Source: Rikenellaceae bacterium
GTDB taxonomy: Bacteria; Bacteroidota; Bacteroidia; Bacteroidales; Rikenellaceae
Reading direction: 5' to 3'
Assembly (NCBI GenBank): GCA_015059785.1
Contig: SUZS01000028.1
Span: 1 to 36,789 of the forward strand
Length of the DNA stretch: 36,789 bases
Shown here: positions 17,111-25,794 of the stretch, in pieces
Position numbering within the stretch: position 1 is the stretch's first letter
Layout: each line of letters starts with the position of its first letter
Notes under the pieces: generated by a model
Told to the model about the DNA's origin: nothing
Seen by the model: only the letters and a program-made list of their open reading frames with translations
Databases searched by the model: none
Translations under genes and position numbers: made by a program

Positions 17111-17146
17111 GCCAATAGCTAACGGCCAATAGCCAATAGCTGTTAG
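17111..17146. repeat. Heptamer tandem repeat, copy 2
   Basis: Five 7-bp units read GCCAATA, GCTAACG, GCCAATA, GCCAATA, GCTGTTA. It lies between the DPP III stop codon (TAA at 17145-17143, inside the last unit) and the terminator. Confidence 0.85.
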
Positions 17147-19134
17147 TTGATTGATGGGAGGAATGAGTAATCCTTTGAGTAGCCAAGGTGCTGCTCGGTG
17201 TAGTTTGCAGGGTAAGTTACCACTACATCTACAACCTGACCATCCTTCTCAACGATTTGATACTCTGGGTTTACGAAACCACCATAAGGCTCAATGCCAA
17301 GTGCGTAGTAACGCTCGCGAACCTGCTTGTGAAGCTCTGGCTCAACAGTTACGCCGTAGTTCTCTACAAGTGCCTTACCTGCCTCATAGTCGCCTTCGCT
17401 CTTGATGCGCTGTACCTCATAGAGCATATCGCCAAAGAGCTTGCGCAGTGCGTCAAAGTCGTTTACAACGATATATTTCTTGCCATCCTTCTCAACCCAC
17501 TCAATAACATTGTTCTGTTTGCCCTTCTCGTAGCACCACTCGGCAATCATCTTGCGGTTACGCATATGCGACTCCTCAACATTCTTACCAAGCTCAATTC
17601 TTGAGAGCTGGGTCATCATACCGTTCATAATGTAAGATGCGTACTGTGCCTTTGCAACATCAAGAGTTGGGATAAGGCCAATCTCAACGAGCTTCTCATC
17701 GCCAAGGTAGTAGAGAGCAAATAGGTCGGCGCGGGTCTCCTCAAGGGTAGAAGAGTATGAGCCAAGCTCAGTACCAGTTGTGCCTGGAGCGAGCTGACCA
17801 GAGCCGTGACCGAGGCACTCGTGAAGGTCTGTGTGAAGGTCGTCAGAGAGCTTGCCCCACTTCTCCATACGCTCGCGGTCCTCTGCACGAAGAACAAACT
17901 CCTCTGCAAAGCCGTTGCCCTGTGCTGCCTTCTTATATGCGTAGGTGATGTTGTCAATAGTTACAGACTTTGAGCCGTACTCCTTACGAATCCAGTCTGC
18001 ATTTGGAAGGTTAATACCGATAGGTGTTGCAGGGTAGCAGTCGCCACCAAGCATTGCTACGGTAATTACCTTTGCAGATACACCCTTAACAACTGGCTTG
18101 CGGTATGCAGGGTTGATAGGCGAGTGGTCCTCAAACCACTGTGCATTCTCTGAAATGGTCTTTGTACGAGCGCAAGCAGCCTTGTCAACGAAGTTTACAA
18201 CGCTCTCCCAAGAGGCCTTGAAGCCAAGTGGGTCGCCATAAGTCTCGGTAAAGCCGTTTACAAAGTCTACATTTGACTGTGTATCCTGCACCCAAGAGAT
18301 GTTAAAGGCGTCAAAGTCGCGAAGGTCGCCAGAGCGGTAGTACTTGATAAGAAGACCGATAGTGGTCTTGAGTGGCTCCTCTGCAACAGATTCTGCCTTC
18401 TCAAGCCAGTATACAACCTGCTGAAGGGCCTCGGTGTACATACCACCAATCTTGTAGGTCTGCTCGTAAATCTTGCCATTCTTCTTAACAAGCTTTGAGT
18501 TAAGACCATAAGAGATTGGGCGTGGGTCCTTTGGATCAATCATCTTGTTGTAGAACTTCTCTACCTCGGCCTGTGTAAGACCCTCGTAGTAGTTGCCTGC
18601 AGAAGCGGCAATCATATCTACACCAGCGGTCTGGTTGAGGCGAGAGGCGTAGAGCGCAGGGTTGAAGATAACCTCAACAAGCTCCTCGTGGCTCACTGCG
18701 CCAGTATCTACACCCTTGAGCTGCTCAGCGAACCACTCGCGAGAGAACTCAGGGGAGAACTTGTCGTTAGAGTAGTGGTGGTGAATACCGTTAGCAAACC
18801 ACACCTTCTTCAGATACTTCTCCATAGCCACAAAGTCAGCAGAGCTCTTGTCACCCTCATAGGTGGTGTAAATCTGCTCTAATGCGCGACGGATAGTAAG
18901 GTTGTACTTGAAATTCTGGTCGTACATAATGTCACGACCACACTTTGCCGACTCGGCAAGATAGTAGATAAGCAGCTTCTCATTGAGTGGCAAGTTCTCA
19001 AACTCAGGCACCTCGTAACGGATAACCTTGATGTCGTCAAACTTGTCAACAATCCAAGCCGCCTCCTTTGGCTGCTCTGTGCAAGATGTCAGAGCAAGGG
19101 CAATAAGTCCCATAGCGGTTAAAATTTTTTTCAT
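17143..19134 (-). CDS. Dipeptidyl peptidase III (M49 family), lipoprotein form
   Basis: The M49 zinc motif HECLGH is at residues 438-443 (His438, Glu439, His443) and the second motif EETRAD at 465-470 supplies the third zinc ligand, so the active site looks intact. DPP III removes dipeptides from the N-terminus of short peptides. The start at 19134 gives 663 residues with a lipoprotein signal (MKKILTAMGLIALALTSC, Cys18); an in-frame extension to 19176 overlaps the promoter and is rejected. Lipidation would place it in the envelope, suiting peptide scavenging. It is monocistronic at its 5' side, with its own promoter overlapping the 3' end of the nitrilase gene, and a strong terminator downstream. 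Confidence 0.93.
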   Translation of the reverse strand: MKKILTAMGLIALALTSCTEQPKEAAWIVDKFDDIKVIRYEVPEFENLPLNEKLLIYYLAESAKCGRDIMYDQNFKYNLTIRRALEQIYTTYEGDKSSADFVAMEKYLKKVWFANGIHHHYSNDKFSPEFSREWFAEQLKGVDTGAVSHEELVEVIFNPALYASRLNQTAGVDMIAASAGNYYEGLTQAEVEKFYNKMIDPKDPRPISYGLNSKLVKKNGKIYEQTYKIGGMYTEALQQVVYWLEKAESVAEEPLKTTIGLLIKYYRSGDLRDFDAFNISWVQDTQSNVDFVNGFTETYGDPLGFKASWESVVNFVDKAACARTKTISENAQWFEDHSPINPAYRKPVVKGVSAKVITVAMLGGDCYPATPIGINLPNADWIRKEYGSKSVTIDNITYAYKKAAQGNGFAEEFVLRAEDRERMEKWGKLSDDLHTDLHECLGHGSGQLAPGTTGTELGSYSSTLEETRADLFALYYLGDEKLVEIGLIPTLDVAKAQYASYIMNGMMTQLSRIELGKNVEESHMRNRKMIAEWCYEKGKQNNVIEWVEKDGKKYIVVNDFDALRKLFGDMLYEVQRIKSEGDYEAGKALVENYGVTVEPELHKQVRERYYALGIEPYGGFVNPEYQIVEKDGQVVDVVVTYPANYTEQHLGYSKDYSFLPSIN

Positions 19135-19165
19135 CTCTTTAAGTTTATATTGTACAAATTTGGAG

Positions 19166-19197
19166 CAAATATACAAATTTATAAGATATTATACAAA
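19166..19197 (-). promoter_or_regulatory. Promoter of the DPP III gene
   Basis: On the minus strand TTTG (19197-19194), 20 bp, TATATTTG (19173-19166). The -33 half lies inside the last codons of the nitrilase gene. Start expected near 19162, giving a leader of about 28 nt. Confidence 0.75.
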
Positions 19198-19955
19198 TCG
19201 CCATCTCTGAGTGTCGGGAAACGCTTGCGACGAGCTTTTAGCTCCTCAGTATCAATCTCTGCTACTACTATAGACTCGGTTTGCCCACAATCAACCACCG
19301 TCTGTCCAAAACTGTCCCAGACCACAGAGCCTCCAGAGTAACTGCAGTATGGGTCACTACCTGTGCGGTTTACAGCCACCACAAATGCCTCATTCTCAAT
19401 GGCTCTGGCAGCCGACAGCGTACGCCAAGCACCCTCTCTGGCAGTTGGGAAGGATGCAACATAGATTATTGCGTCATAGTCATATCCATTTTCAGTCAGA
19501 CGGTTGCGCGAAAAGAGTGGAAAGCGGATATCATAGCAGGTCTGAAGGAGAAACTTAACCCCCTGCCACTGAACAACAACACGCTCACTTCCCGCCGTAA
19601 ATCGTTTGGTCTCGCCACCGAGGCGGAAGAGGTGACGCTTGTCGTACCTTGCAGCAATGCCCTCAGGGGTTACGAAGTAGTGGCGGTTGTAGTATTTACC
19701 ACTCTCCGAGATAACAAGTGAGCCAGCAATGGCACACCCTCTTTTGGCGGCTGTTGTAACCATCCACTGCAAGGCTTTGCACTGCTCTTCTGTCTGTGCA
19801 ACATCTTGAGCCTCAATAACAAAACCGGTGCTCCACATCTCCGGTAGTATGTAGAGGTCTACACTTTCGGTAGAGGAGATTGCCTGCTCTACGCGATGAA
19901 TGTTTGCTTGCTCATCACACCATGCAATATCTGTCTGTACGAGTGCTATTTTCAT
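19179..19955 (-). CDS. Nitrilase-superfamily amidase (omega-amidase/YafV-like)
   Basis: The catalytic triad is visible: Glu39 in LPEMWSTGF, Lys106 in YDKRHLF, and Cys140 in QTCYDIRFP. The MWSTGF and KRHLFRLGGE contexts fit the omega-amidase (YafV/NIT2) branch, which hydrolyses alpha-ketoglutaramate or alpha-ketosuccinamate to the keto acid and ammonia, as a metabolite-repair step. The start is ATG at 19955 (258 residues); a TTG two codons upstream is possible. It follows the AAA+ gene by 11 bp and may be cotranscribed with it, but omega-amidases are metabolic enzymes often found in unrelated operons, so a role with the chaperone genes is not implied. Activity is likely intact. Confidence 0.88.
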   Translation of the reverse strand: MKIALVQTDIAWCDEQANIHRVEQAISSTESVDLYILPEMWSTGFVIEAQDVAQTEEQCKALQWMVTTAAKRGCAIAGSLVISESGKYYNRHYFVTPEGIAARYDKRHLFRLGGETKRFTAGSERVVVQWQGVKFLLQTCYDIRFPLFSRNRLTENGYDYDAIIYVASFPTAREGAWRTLSAARAIENEAFVVAVNRTGSDPYCSYSGGSVVWDSFGQTVVDCGQTESIVVAEIDTEELKARRKRFPTLRDGDLYNIL

Positions 19956-19966
19956 TGTCAAAGTAG

Positions 19967-21448
19967 TTAAAAACCAATCTTTCTACGCTCTTCCTCTTGC
20001 TTTTGACTCTCAAACTTCTGCCTTATATTGTCGTATTGAGCTACATCATCCTTAGTAAGGCTCGGTTTGCGGCTACTTAGGGCAGTCTTGAGCATAGACA
20101 TAGATATCTTAACCTTCTGCCTAAATGCCGCTCGCGCAGCTTCGTTAACAATAGCTGTTAGGTCACTTGCCAGATAGCCCTCAGTATTGTCTGCCAGATA
20201 CTTGCAGTCGATATTGCTTTCAGAAGGTTTATTCTTAAGAGCCAAGCGGAAAATCTCTGCACGCGCCTTAGTATCTGGCAGTGGTACATAGACCATATAG
20301 TCAATTCTGCCTGTGCGAAGGATTGCTGGGTCTATCATATCAGGGCGGTTGGTTGAGGCAATAACAAAAACGCCATCTTTGCCGCAGTTGTTGAGCTGCG
20401 AGAGAAACTCATTGACCTCTCCACTGTGACTCGAGTTGTTTATATTGTCTCGTCGTGGTACTAAGGCGTCAAACTCGTCAAAACATAGAATTGTTGGTGC
20501 GTGCTTGCGAGCATTGTCAAACAGCGCGCCAATCTTCTCCTGTGAACCGTGTATATATATGCTGGCAAGGTCGCTGGCTTTAATGTATATGTAGTTGTAG
20601 CCCGCCTGCTCCGCAAACTTCTCGGCAATAAAGGTCTTACCACATCCTGGAGGACCGTAGAGTAACATTCCATTAGGGATGTCGATGCCATACTGCTTTG
20701 CACCCTCTCTGTCGGCAAGAATGTCAATAACATCCTCTTGAAGGCGTATTTTGATATCCTCCATACCGGCTACGGCGGCAAAACCGTCGCCTAACACTCT
20801 GCTTGTAGGCTTAACCTCAATTCTGCCCTCAATAGCATCAATCATCTCTTCTGCCGAGGCAAATTCAAGGGTAAGAGCCTTGTTGATTATATTTTGAAGA
20901 TGGCTATCAACGCTATTACTACCCCCGTTGTATGCTCGAATGCGATTTGTCGGAGGTTCCCCAAATGCCATGTAGTGCATTACCGAACCTATGGCATGCA
21001 GGTCGGTGCTGATAGGTGTTTGGTCAGACTTTGTCGCCGAACTTAGGCCTATAAGCCACGCATCGCTCTGTCCACAGGCAAGGTCTATCATAATATTCTC
21101 TACAGATATTGCTGCGTGGGTATATCCTCTCTTGTGTATCTTAGATAGCTGCCTTAGTAGATTTATGGTATATCTTTTAAGGTCTGCGGCAGAGCATTTA
21201 AGCTCTCGCTTGAGTTTGCTATCAAGTCCCTCGCCACTAATGTATCTATATACGACATAATCATTGCCGGTCTCTATATAGGTTTCTAACGACGGAGCTA
21301 CCGCCTTCTCGATATCATTAACACCAACCTTTAACGCATATAGTAGCCCATCCTCTCCGCGGACACGATAGGTCTCTGTTCTGCTACCACTCTTGAGTAG
21401 TAGTAGAACTTTGTATGAGTCAATATAATCCCCCTTTTGATATCTCAT
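19967..21448 (-). CDS. AAA+ ATPase with an N-terminal pseudokinase domain
   Basis: The 493-residue protein has two parts. Residues 1-210 have a protein-kinase-like layout: the Lys40 of YALKV (VAIK-like) is kept, but the HRD motif reads His111-Ala-Ala (loop THAAISVENIM, Asn118 kept) and DFG is replaced by Gly134-Leu-Ser, so phosphotransfer is unlikely. Residues 220-420 are a Cdc48/FtsH-like AAA domain: GPPGCGKT (265-272), LCFDEFDAL Walker B (321-329), sensor STNRPD with Asn367, arginine fingers in AILRTGRID, and Tyr298 where the pore-loop aromatic is expected. No protease domain follows. It lies 2 bp after the Hsp70 gene, implying joint function. A substrate-threading ATPase whose kinase-like domain acts as an adaptor is the likeliest role. 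Confidence 0.85.
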   Translation of the reverse strand: MRYQKGDYIDSYKVLLLLKSGSRTETYRVRGEDGLLYALKVGVNDIEKAVAPSLETYIETGNDYVVYRYISGEGLDSKLKRELKCSAADLKRYTINLLRQLSKIHKRGYTHAAISVENIMIDLACGQSDAWLIGLSSATKSDQTPISTDLHAIGSVMHYMAFGEPPTNRIRAYNGGSNSVDSHLQNIINKALTLEFASAEEMIDAIEGRIEVKPTSRVLGDGFAAVAGMEDIKIRLQEDVIDILADREGAKQYGIDIPNGMLLYGPPGCGKTFIAEKFAEQAGYNYIYIKASDLASIYIHGSQEKIGALFDNARKHAPTILCFDEFDALVPRRDNINNSSHSGEVNEFLSQLNNCGKDGVFVIASTNRPDMIDPAILRTGRIDYMVYVPLPDTKARAEIFRLALKNKPSESNIDCKYLADNTEGYLASDLTAIVNEAARAAFRQKVKISMSMLKTALSSRKPSLTKDDVAQYDNIRQKFESQKQEEERRKIGF

Positions 21449-21450
21449 AA

Positions 21451-23958
21451 CTACATTGAAGGTAAATCTATTCGACTAATTGTTGTTGCATTATCATCGT
21501 CATCACTATCATGAACGAGTAGATAGTTTATGTGATTTACGATGCTCTCAATCCTTGATAGTGGGGCATTTGGGTCCTCTTGTAGAATTGCTATGCCTCG
21601 GTTAATCATATCTTTTGCACTATTTGCATCTGACCACTTTAAGTGTTTGAACTGCGCAAATGTCCAGTAGATAAAGTTGCGGTATATCTCCTCTTGCTGA
21701 AGCGAATAGGTGTAATGTTTTATCTGCTCAGTAAGAGATTTTGCCCTAAGTACATTCTTAAGCTCGGCTACAAGCTCGGCCTGATACTCAAAGTTCTCAA
21801 CCACGCTATTAACGCTTGAATCGTTCTTTTTATTAGCCTCGATACGAAGCTCCATAAGTGCCTTTTTCAGTCGAATATGCTCGCGCTCAAACTCTGTCGT
21901 AACTTCATACTCCTCAATGAGGCGAAGAACCTCTTTGATATGCTGCTCAACCTGCTTGTGCTGTGCGCCGCTTAGCAGCTCGGCCTCAATGTTCCTAAGT
22001 CGCTGCTGTAGCAACTTTATCTCAGACAAATCCTCTAATTGGCTGCTAAGGTTGCTGAGCATAGCTTTGGTGTGTGCCAGCTGTGTTGATAGATATGAGG
22101 TCTGTTTTGTTTCCTGGCGACGCGAGGTGTCAAGATGCTTTACAATCTGCTGATTAGAGCCTGGGAACTCGGTGGTAATGGTCATCATCTCTGAGCGGTC
22201 GACATCTATGCGGATATTTATCTGGCTACCCTCTGGAATGTAAGATATGATATCTTCGCCACTGATAATTACATCAGAGACATACTCAAAAAGTACTGCA
22301 GACTTACCCTCGGCATTGTCATCACCCTGATATACGGCAATTCTGATAATATCATCCTCGCGACCTGGGCGTAGGTTTGCCTGGGTCTTGAGACCATATA
22401 TGTTACCTACGGCTGGTAGCGGACGATTCTTCTCCAGACCTGCAAATGCGGTAAAAACACTTCGCTCCTTGCGCGGGTTGTAGACCTCAATGCCGATATT
22501 GTATGGCAGAATAGCAGTGCCAGCCTTTGTTCCGTGTACAATGGTTAGCTCTGCAGGGAAACAGCTGACCTCAACATCGTTTACAGTGGCTACAAGGCGG
22601 AATATGTTTGGCTGATTTTTTAATAGGTCAACCTCAATTATGCTACCACTCTCCAAGATTGACACATTGTCACTTTGCCAGCCATCAGAGCGTCTTATCA
22701 TCTTTACTTTAAGTCCTGGCGTCGCTTTGGTTGCCTTTACGGGTATAAACTGCTGTGGGTTTACTGTTGTGGCTTCAAAGTCTACAGAGAGTTGCAAGGT
22801 GTTGTCATCAATATTCTGCTTGTCAATCTTTACCGGTATTGTCGATGCGTATATTGCAGCACCTGTAGCTACGGCAGTCATCGGATTGACTCTTGTCTCA
22901 ACATTCTCGGTAACCTGCTCGCGAAGCATCTTACGCAACAGTGGAATGTGTGTAGGACCTCCAATTAAAATTAAGTGTGACAGCTTGTTGTAGGTGATGT
23001 TGTTGCGTATCATCAGCGTTTTGCACACATCGACAGCCTTCTGGAGTATAGGCTCTATTGCTTTCTCTACATCCTGGCGTGTAATGGTTAGCTCAATCTC
23101 AATCTCCTCGCCATCTTCATCCTCGCCCCAATCTCCAGCCTCAAGATATATGGTCTCGCTATCGCTGTATGAGAGTTTGTTCTTAACCCTCTCAGCCTCA
23201 ACCTTTAGAGCCTCAAAAAGCAGTGTGTACTGCTCGTCATCAGATAGGTTGAGGACGAACTTCTGTGTTAGCTGAGGCAGTATTATCTTTGACACTATCG
23301 CCTCGTCTATATTCTTGCCGCCTAAGTAATTGTCTCCCTCGGTGTCAAAAATCTGCATAACGCCGTCAACAACATGGACAAGGGCTACATCGAGCGTACC
23401 TCCGCCAAAGTCAAATACCATCCACACACCATTCTTCTCCTCAGACTTCAATCCATAGGCTATAGATGCGGCGATAGGCTCTTGGAGTAGCTCTACATGC
23501 TCTATCCCCGCAAGTCGTGCTGCCTCTAATGTGGCATCTTTTTGGTTTACTGTAAACTTGGCAGGCACTGTAATAACCGCCGCCTTGATTTGGTCATCAG
23601 TGACAAACGAACATAGCGTCTGAATAACCTGCGCAGATAACTCCTCTGGAGACCAAGAATGTTCTGTAAAGGTGTTAGAGAATATTGTATCAGTGCCCAT
23701 ATATCGCTTAAACTCAATGCAAGAGCTGGAGGCTGAGGTACTCTTGCGTTTTAGTGCGCGAAGTTTATCCTTACCTAAATCTGCATAGGCAGACTCACCT
23801 ATGCGTACTACTCCTCCCTTTTTGAAAGATACGCACGAAGGCATTGTCTCCATTCCGCTGTCAGAGCGAATGATTATCGCCTCTCCATGTTCCATTCGGC
23901 AGATGGCAGAGTTTGTTGTGCCTAAATCTATGCCGTAATCTATTGTTATATGTCTCAT
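21451..23958 (-). CDS. Divergent Hsp70 (DnaK-like) with long coiled-coil C-terminus
   Basis: The 835-residue protein is about 200 residues longer than DnaK. The ATPase is complete: IDLGTTNSA (10-18), Lys84 region, QEP with Glu160, VFDFGGGTLDVALV (phosphate 2, Asp183), GGKNIDEAI, and the adenosine motif LILIGGPTHIPLLRK near 330-345. A beta-rich substrate-binding region follows. From roughly 640 to 760 comes a long coiled-coil (TQLAHTKAMLSNLSSQLEDL and after). The C-terminus lacks the acidic DnaK tail. It is 5 bp after the J-like gene and 2 bp before the AAA+ gene. It probably is not the housekeeping DnaK, given its length, the absence of grpE and dnaJ beside it, and its setting. Client is unknown. 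Confidence 0.9.
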   Translation of the reverse strand: MRHITIDYGIDLGTTNSAICRMEHGEAIIIRSDSGMETMPSCVSFKKGGVVRIGESAYADLGKDKLRALKRKSTSASSSCIEFKRYMGTDTIFSNTFTEHSWSPEELSAQVIQTLCSFVTDDQIKAAVITVPAKFTVNQKDATLEAARLAGIEHVELLQEPIAASIAYGLKSEEKNGVWMVFDFGGGTLDVALVHVVDGVMQIFDTEGDNYLGGKNIDEAIVSKIILPQLTQKFVLNLSDDEQYTLLFEALKVEAERVKNKLSYSDSETIYLEAGDWGEDEDGEEIEIELTITRQDVEKAIEPILQKAVDVCKTLMIRNNITYNKLSHLILIGGPTHIPLLRKMLREQVTENVETRVNPMTAVATGAAIYASTIPVKIDKQNIDDNTLQLSVDFEATTVNPQQFIPVKATKATPGLKVKMIRRSDGWQSDNVSILESGSIIEVDLLKNQPNIFRLVATVNDVEVSCFPAELTIVHGTKAGTAILPYNIGIEVYNPRKERSVFTAFAGLEKNRPLPAVGNIYGLKTQANLRPGREDDIIRIAVYQGDDNAEGKSAVLFEYVSDVIISGEDIISYIPEGSQINIRIDVDRSEMMTITTEFPGSNQQIVKHLDTSRRQETKQTSYLSTQLAHTKAMLSNLSSQLEDLSEIKLLQQRLRNIEAELLSGAQHKQVEQHIKEVLRLIEEYEVTTEFEREHIRLKKALMELRIEANKKNDSSVNSVVENFEYQAELVAELKNVLRAKSLTEQIKHYTYSLQQEEIYRNFIYWTFAQFKHLKWSDANSAKDMINRGIAILQEDPNAPLSRIESIVNHINYLLVHDSDDDDNATTISRIDLPSM

Positions 23959-23963
23959 ATTAA

Positions 23964-25016
23964 TTAATATGTTGTATTTTCTATTAAGATAAGTGCAAGA
24001 AGTCCCAGTGCGAGCAAAAATAGTAGAAATCGAATATGCCAGTTGCGCGCTACTATTTGCTCCATTTGCAATGTGAGTGTATTGTAGCTATCGTTAAATG
24101 TTTGCCTGTCTGCCTTTATTATCTTAGCCAATAATGTATCCATTTGAATATCTGCAAGCAAACTTACTACAAATGTGTGTACTCTTGTCAGTAGGCGTTG
24201 CGAAGCCCTTATTGTCGTATTTGATACGCCGTTGTCTACAAATGTTTTTATGTGTCGCATTATGTATGTGCCCCTCTGATATATCTTGCTGATGATTTTA
24301 TATGCGGCATCTTTGTATCTGTAGCTCTGAGGACCCCAAAATTGATAAGCTAATTTGACATGCTGAATTAGATTGTTTGCTCTCTGCTCAAAATCTTCTA
24401 TCTGTACATATATATTATCATCATTAGTAAAGCCACTCTTTAACTCCTCCTCGAGTTTGTCGCTCCATACTTGGTCAAATATTGCACTTTGGATGCTATC
24501 TTCTCCTGCCGTGCATTTGTCTGTTATAAGCTGCTCGATACTATTTATATACGGGGATACAAGCTCGGTGAACAGCTCGGCAAACCTCTGCTTGTCAAGC
24601 GTCAGTAGCCCAAAAGATGCCTTGTCAACAAACTCCTCTCTGAGCTGGTCGCTATTGATTAGCGTGTTGTAGTGATACAGGGCTATACCAATTTTATCTG
24701 CAATAAGGGCATCAATAGCCGCATTTAACTGCTCTGAGCAGGCGCACTGGCTATCTGCATACCAAAATATGGAGTACTTGAGTCGCTCAAGGGGTAATGA
24801 TAGTGCTTGAATAGCCTGAGTGACCATCTTCTCGTCTCTGTTAAGAGGCTGTAGAACAGAGTCTCCTCTCAGCGCAAACTGCGCTATCTGCCCAACCTTG
24901 GCGTGAGCAGATATGCGGTTGATATTGCCCGCCTCCTTGGCTTTGGATTCGCCTACATAGACACCCAATACTCTCAATGGATTGGTCTGTATCAGTCTTT
25001 TAGTAATGTCGTTCAT
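23964..25016 (-). CDS. J-like membrane-anchored protein, probable Hsp70 partner
   Basis: The 350-residue protein starts with NPLRVLGVYVGESKAKEAGNINRISAHAKVGQ (about residues 12-43). The NP-RVLGV opening resembles the first helix and turn of J-domains in divergent Hsp70-associated proteins, but the HPD motif is absent. The middle is helical and carries paired aromatic and acidic segments; a transmembrane helix lies at about 330-345 (FLLFLLALGLLALILI), leaving a very short C-terminus. It therefore looks like a tail-anchored protein with the helical body in the cytoplasm. The Hsp70 gene follows by 5 bp, supporting it as the partner. The J-like reading is my inference from the motif and context; I do not recognise the rest of the family. 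Confidence 0.7.
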   Translation of the reverse strand: MNDITKRLIQTNPLRVLGVYVGESKAKEAGNINRISAHAKVGQIAQFALRGDSVLQPLNRDEKMVTQAIQALSLPLERLKYSIFWYADSQCACSEQLNAAIDALIADKIGIALYHYNTLINSDQLREEFVDKASFGLLTLDKQRFAELFTELVSPYINSIEQLITDKCTAGEDSIQSAIFDQVWSDKLEEELKSGFTNDDNIYVQIEDFEQRANNLIQHVKLAYQFWGPQSYRYKDAAYKIISKIYQRGTYIMRHIKTFVDNGVSNTTIRASQRLLTRVHTFVVSLLADIQMDTLLAKIIKADRQTFNDSYNTLTLQMEQIVARNWHIRFLLFLLALGLLALILIENTTY

Positions 25017-25080
25017 AGTGTCAATGCCTCTTTATAGTATAGAGGGCGTTTTGTGAGATTTCTAACAAGTTGTGGCAACT

Positions 25081-25722
25081 TTATTTAACTCCATTTTTTA
25101 ATTTTGATAAAGAATCTAATTTCTCTCTGAGTGTTTTGTCTAACTTAAATAACTCATCTGATATCTCTTCTGGTTTCCATGTAATGTCAGCTATATCTTG
25201 CTCGGCATTTGGAATGGTGTTAATATACCACTTTGTTTGGCCATATTTAGTATTAAAAAAGTAACGATCAGGTCGTTCTGTATGAAGCCACGCTTTACGC
25301 TTACATATAGAGTGTCCGTTGATAACTCTAATATCTCGTTTATCGACCTGATCCATGCCGTAAATTGGGTATATTGCAAGACTCGTGTGTGTATTGTTGT
25401 ATACATACTCCCCTCCTATGCCACAAATGTGCCCTTTGAAATAGAATGGAACATAGTAACGGTTGCTTGTTAGCACCCCATTTTTCATAGAGACAATTTG
25501 TACATCAGGAACGATAAAGTATAATGTGAGGCATAACGGCAGAATCCCCAACCAGCCAAATGTAAATATATATTTACCAATTCTTCTGTATCGCTCTATT
25601 TTGTATATGTCTGCATCGGGCTTAAATAGGCCAATAACAAATGGAGAGAAGTATAGTAGCCCACCTATAACAATCCAGAGTGCTATTGTAAACCATAAGA
25701 AGAAATTTGTTGAAAATAACAT
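25081..25722 (-). CDS. Membrane protein, paralog B of an uncharacterised pair
   Basis: I do not recognise the family. The 213-residue protein has two hydrophobic segments (about residues 8-30 and 51-73), joined by PDADIYKIERYRRIG, then a 140-residue hydrophilic domain that is probably outside the cytoplasm, and a helical C-terminus (ISDELFKLDKTLREKLDSLSKL). It shares with the next gene upstream the pattern P-A-IYK-ER, IG-YI--FGW, the YY-PF segment, Gly-x-x-Cys, and YNNT. It precedes the J-like gene by 64 bp. A possible promoter element lies just upstream. Linkage to the chaperone cassette is only by orientation and proximity. Confidence 0.7.
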   Translation of the reverse strand: MLFSTNFFLWFTIALWIVIGGLLYFSPFVIGLFKPDADIYKIERYRRIGKYIFTFGWLGILPLCLTLYFIVPDVQIVSMKNGVLTSNRYYVPFYFKGHICGIGGEYVYNNTHTSLAIYPIYGMDQVDKRDIRVINGHSICKRKAWLHTERPDRYFFNTKYGQTKWYINTIPNAEQDIADITWKPEEISDELFKLDKTLREKLDSLSKLKNGVK

Positions 25723-25776
25723 ATTTATACTACGCTTTAATTATTCAATTTGTTAATATAGAGTGTTGCTTTTTGG

Positions 25777-25784
25777 CAAATCTA
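25777..25784 (-). promoter_or_regulatory. Possible -7 element before paralog B
   Basis: The minus strand reads TAGATTTG in the gap between the two paralogs, matching TAnnTTTG, but without a visible -33 TTTG. It would permit expression of paralog B and the downstream chaperone genes apart from paralog A. Confidence 0.4.
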
Positions 25785-25794
25785 ACATAGGGCC

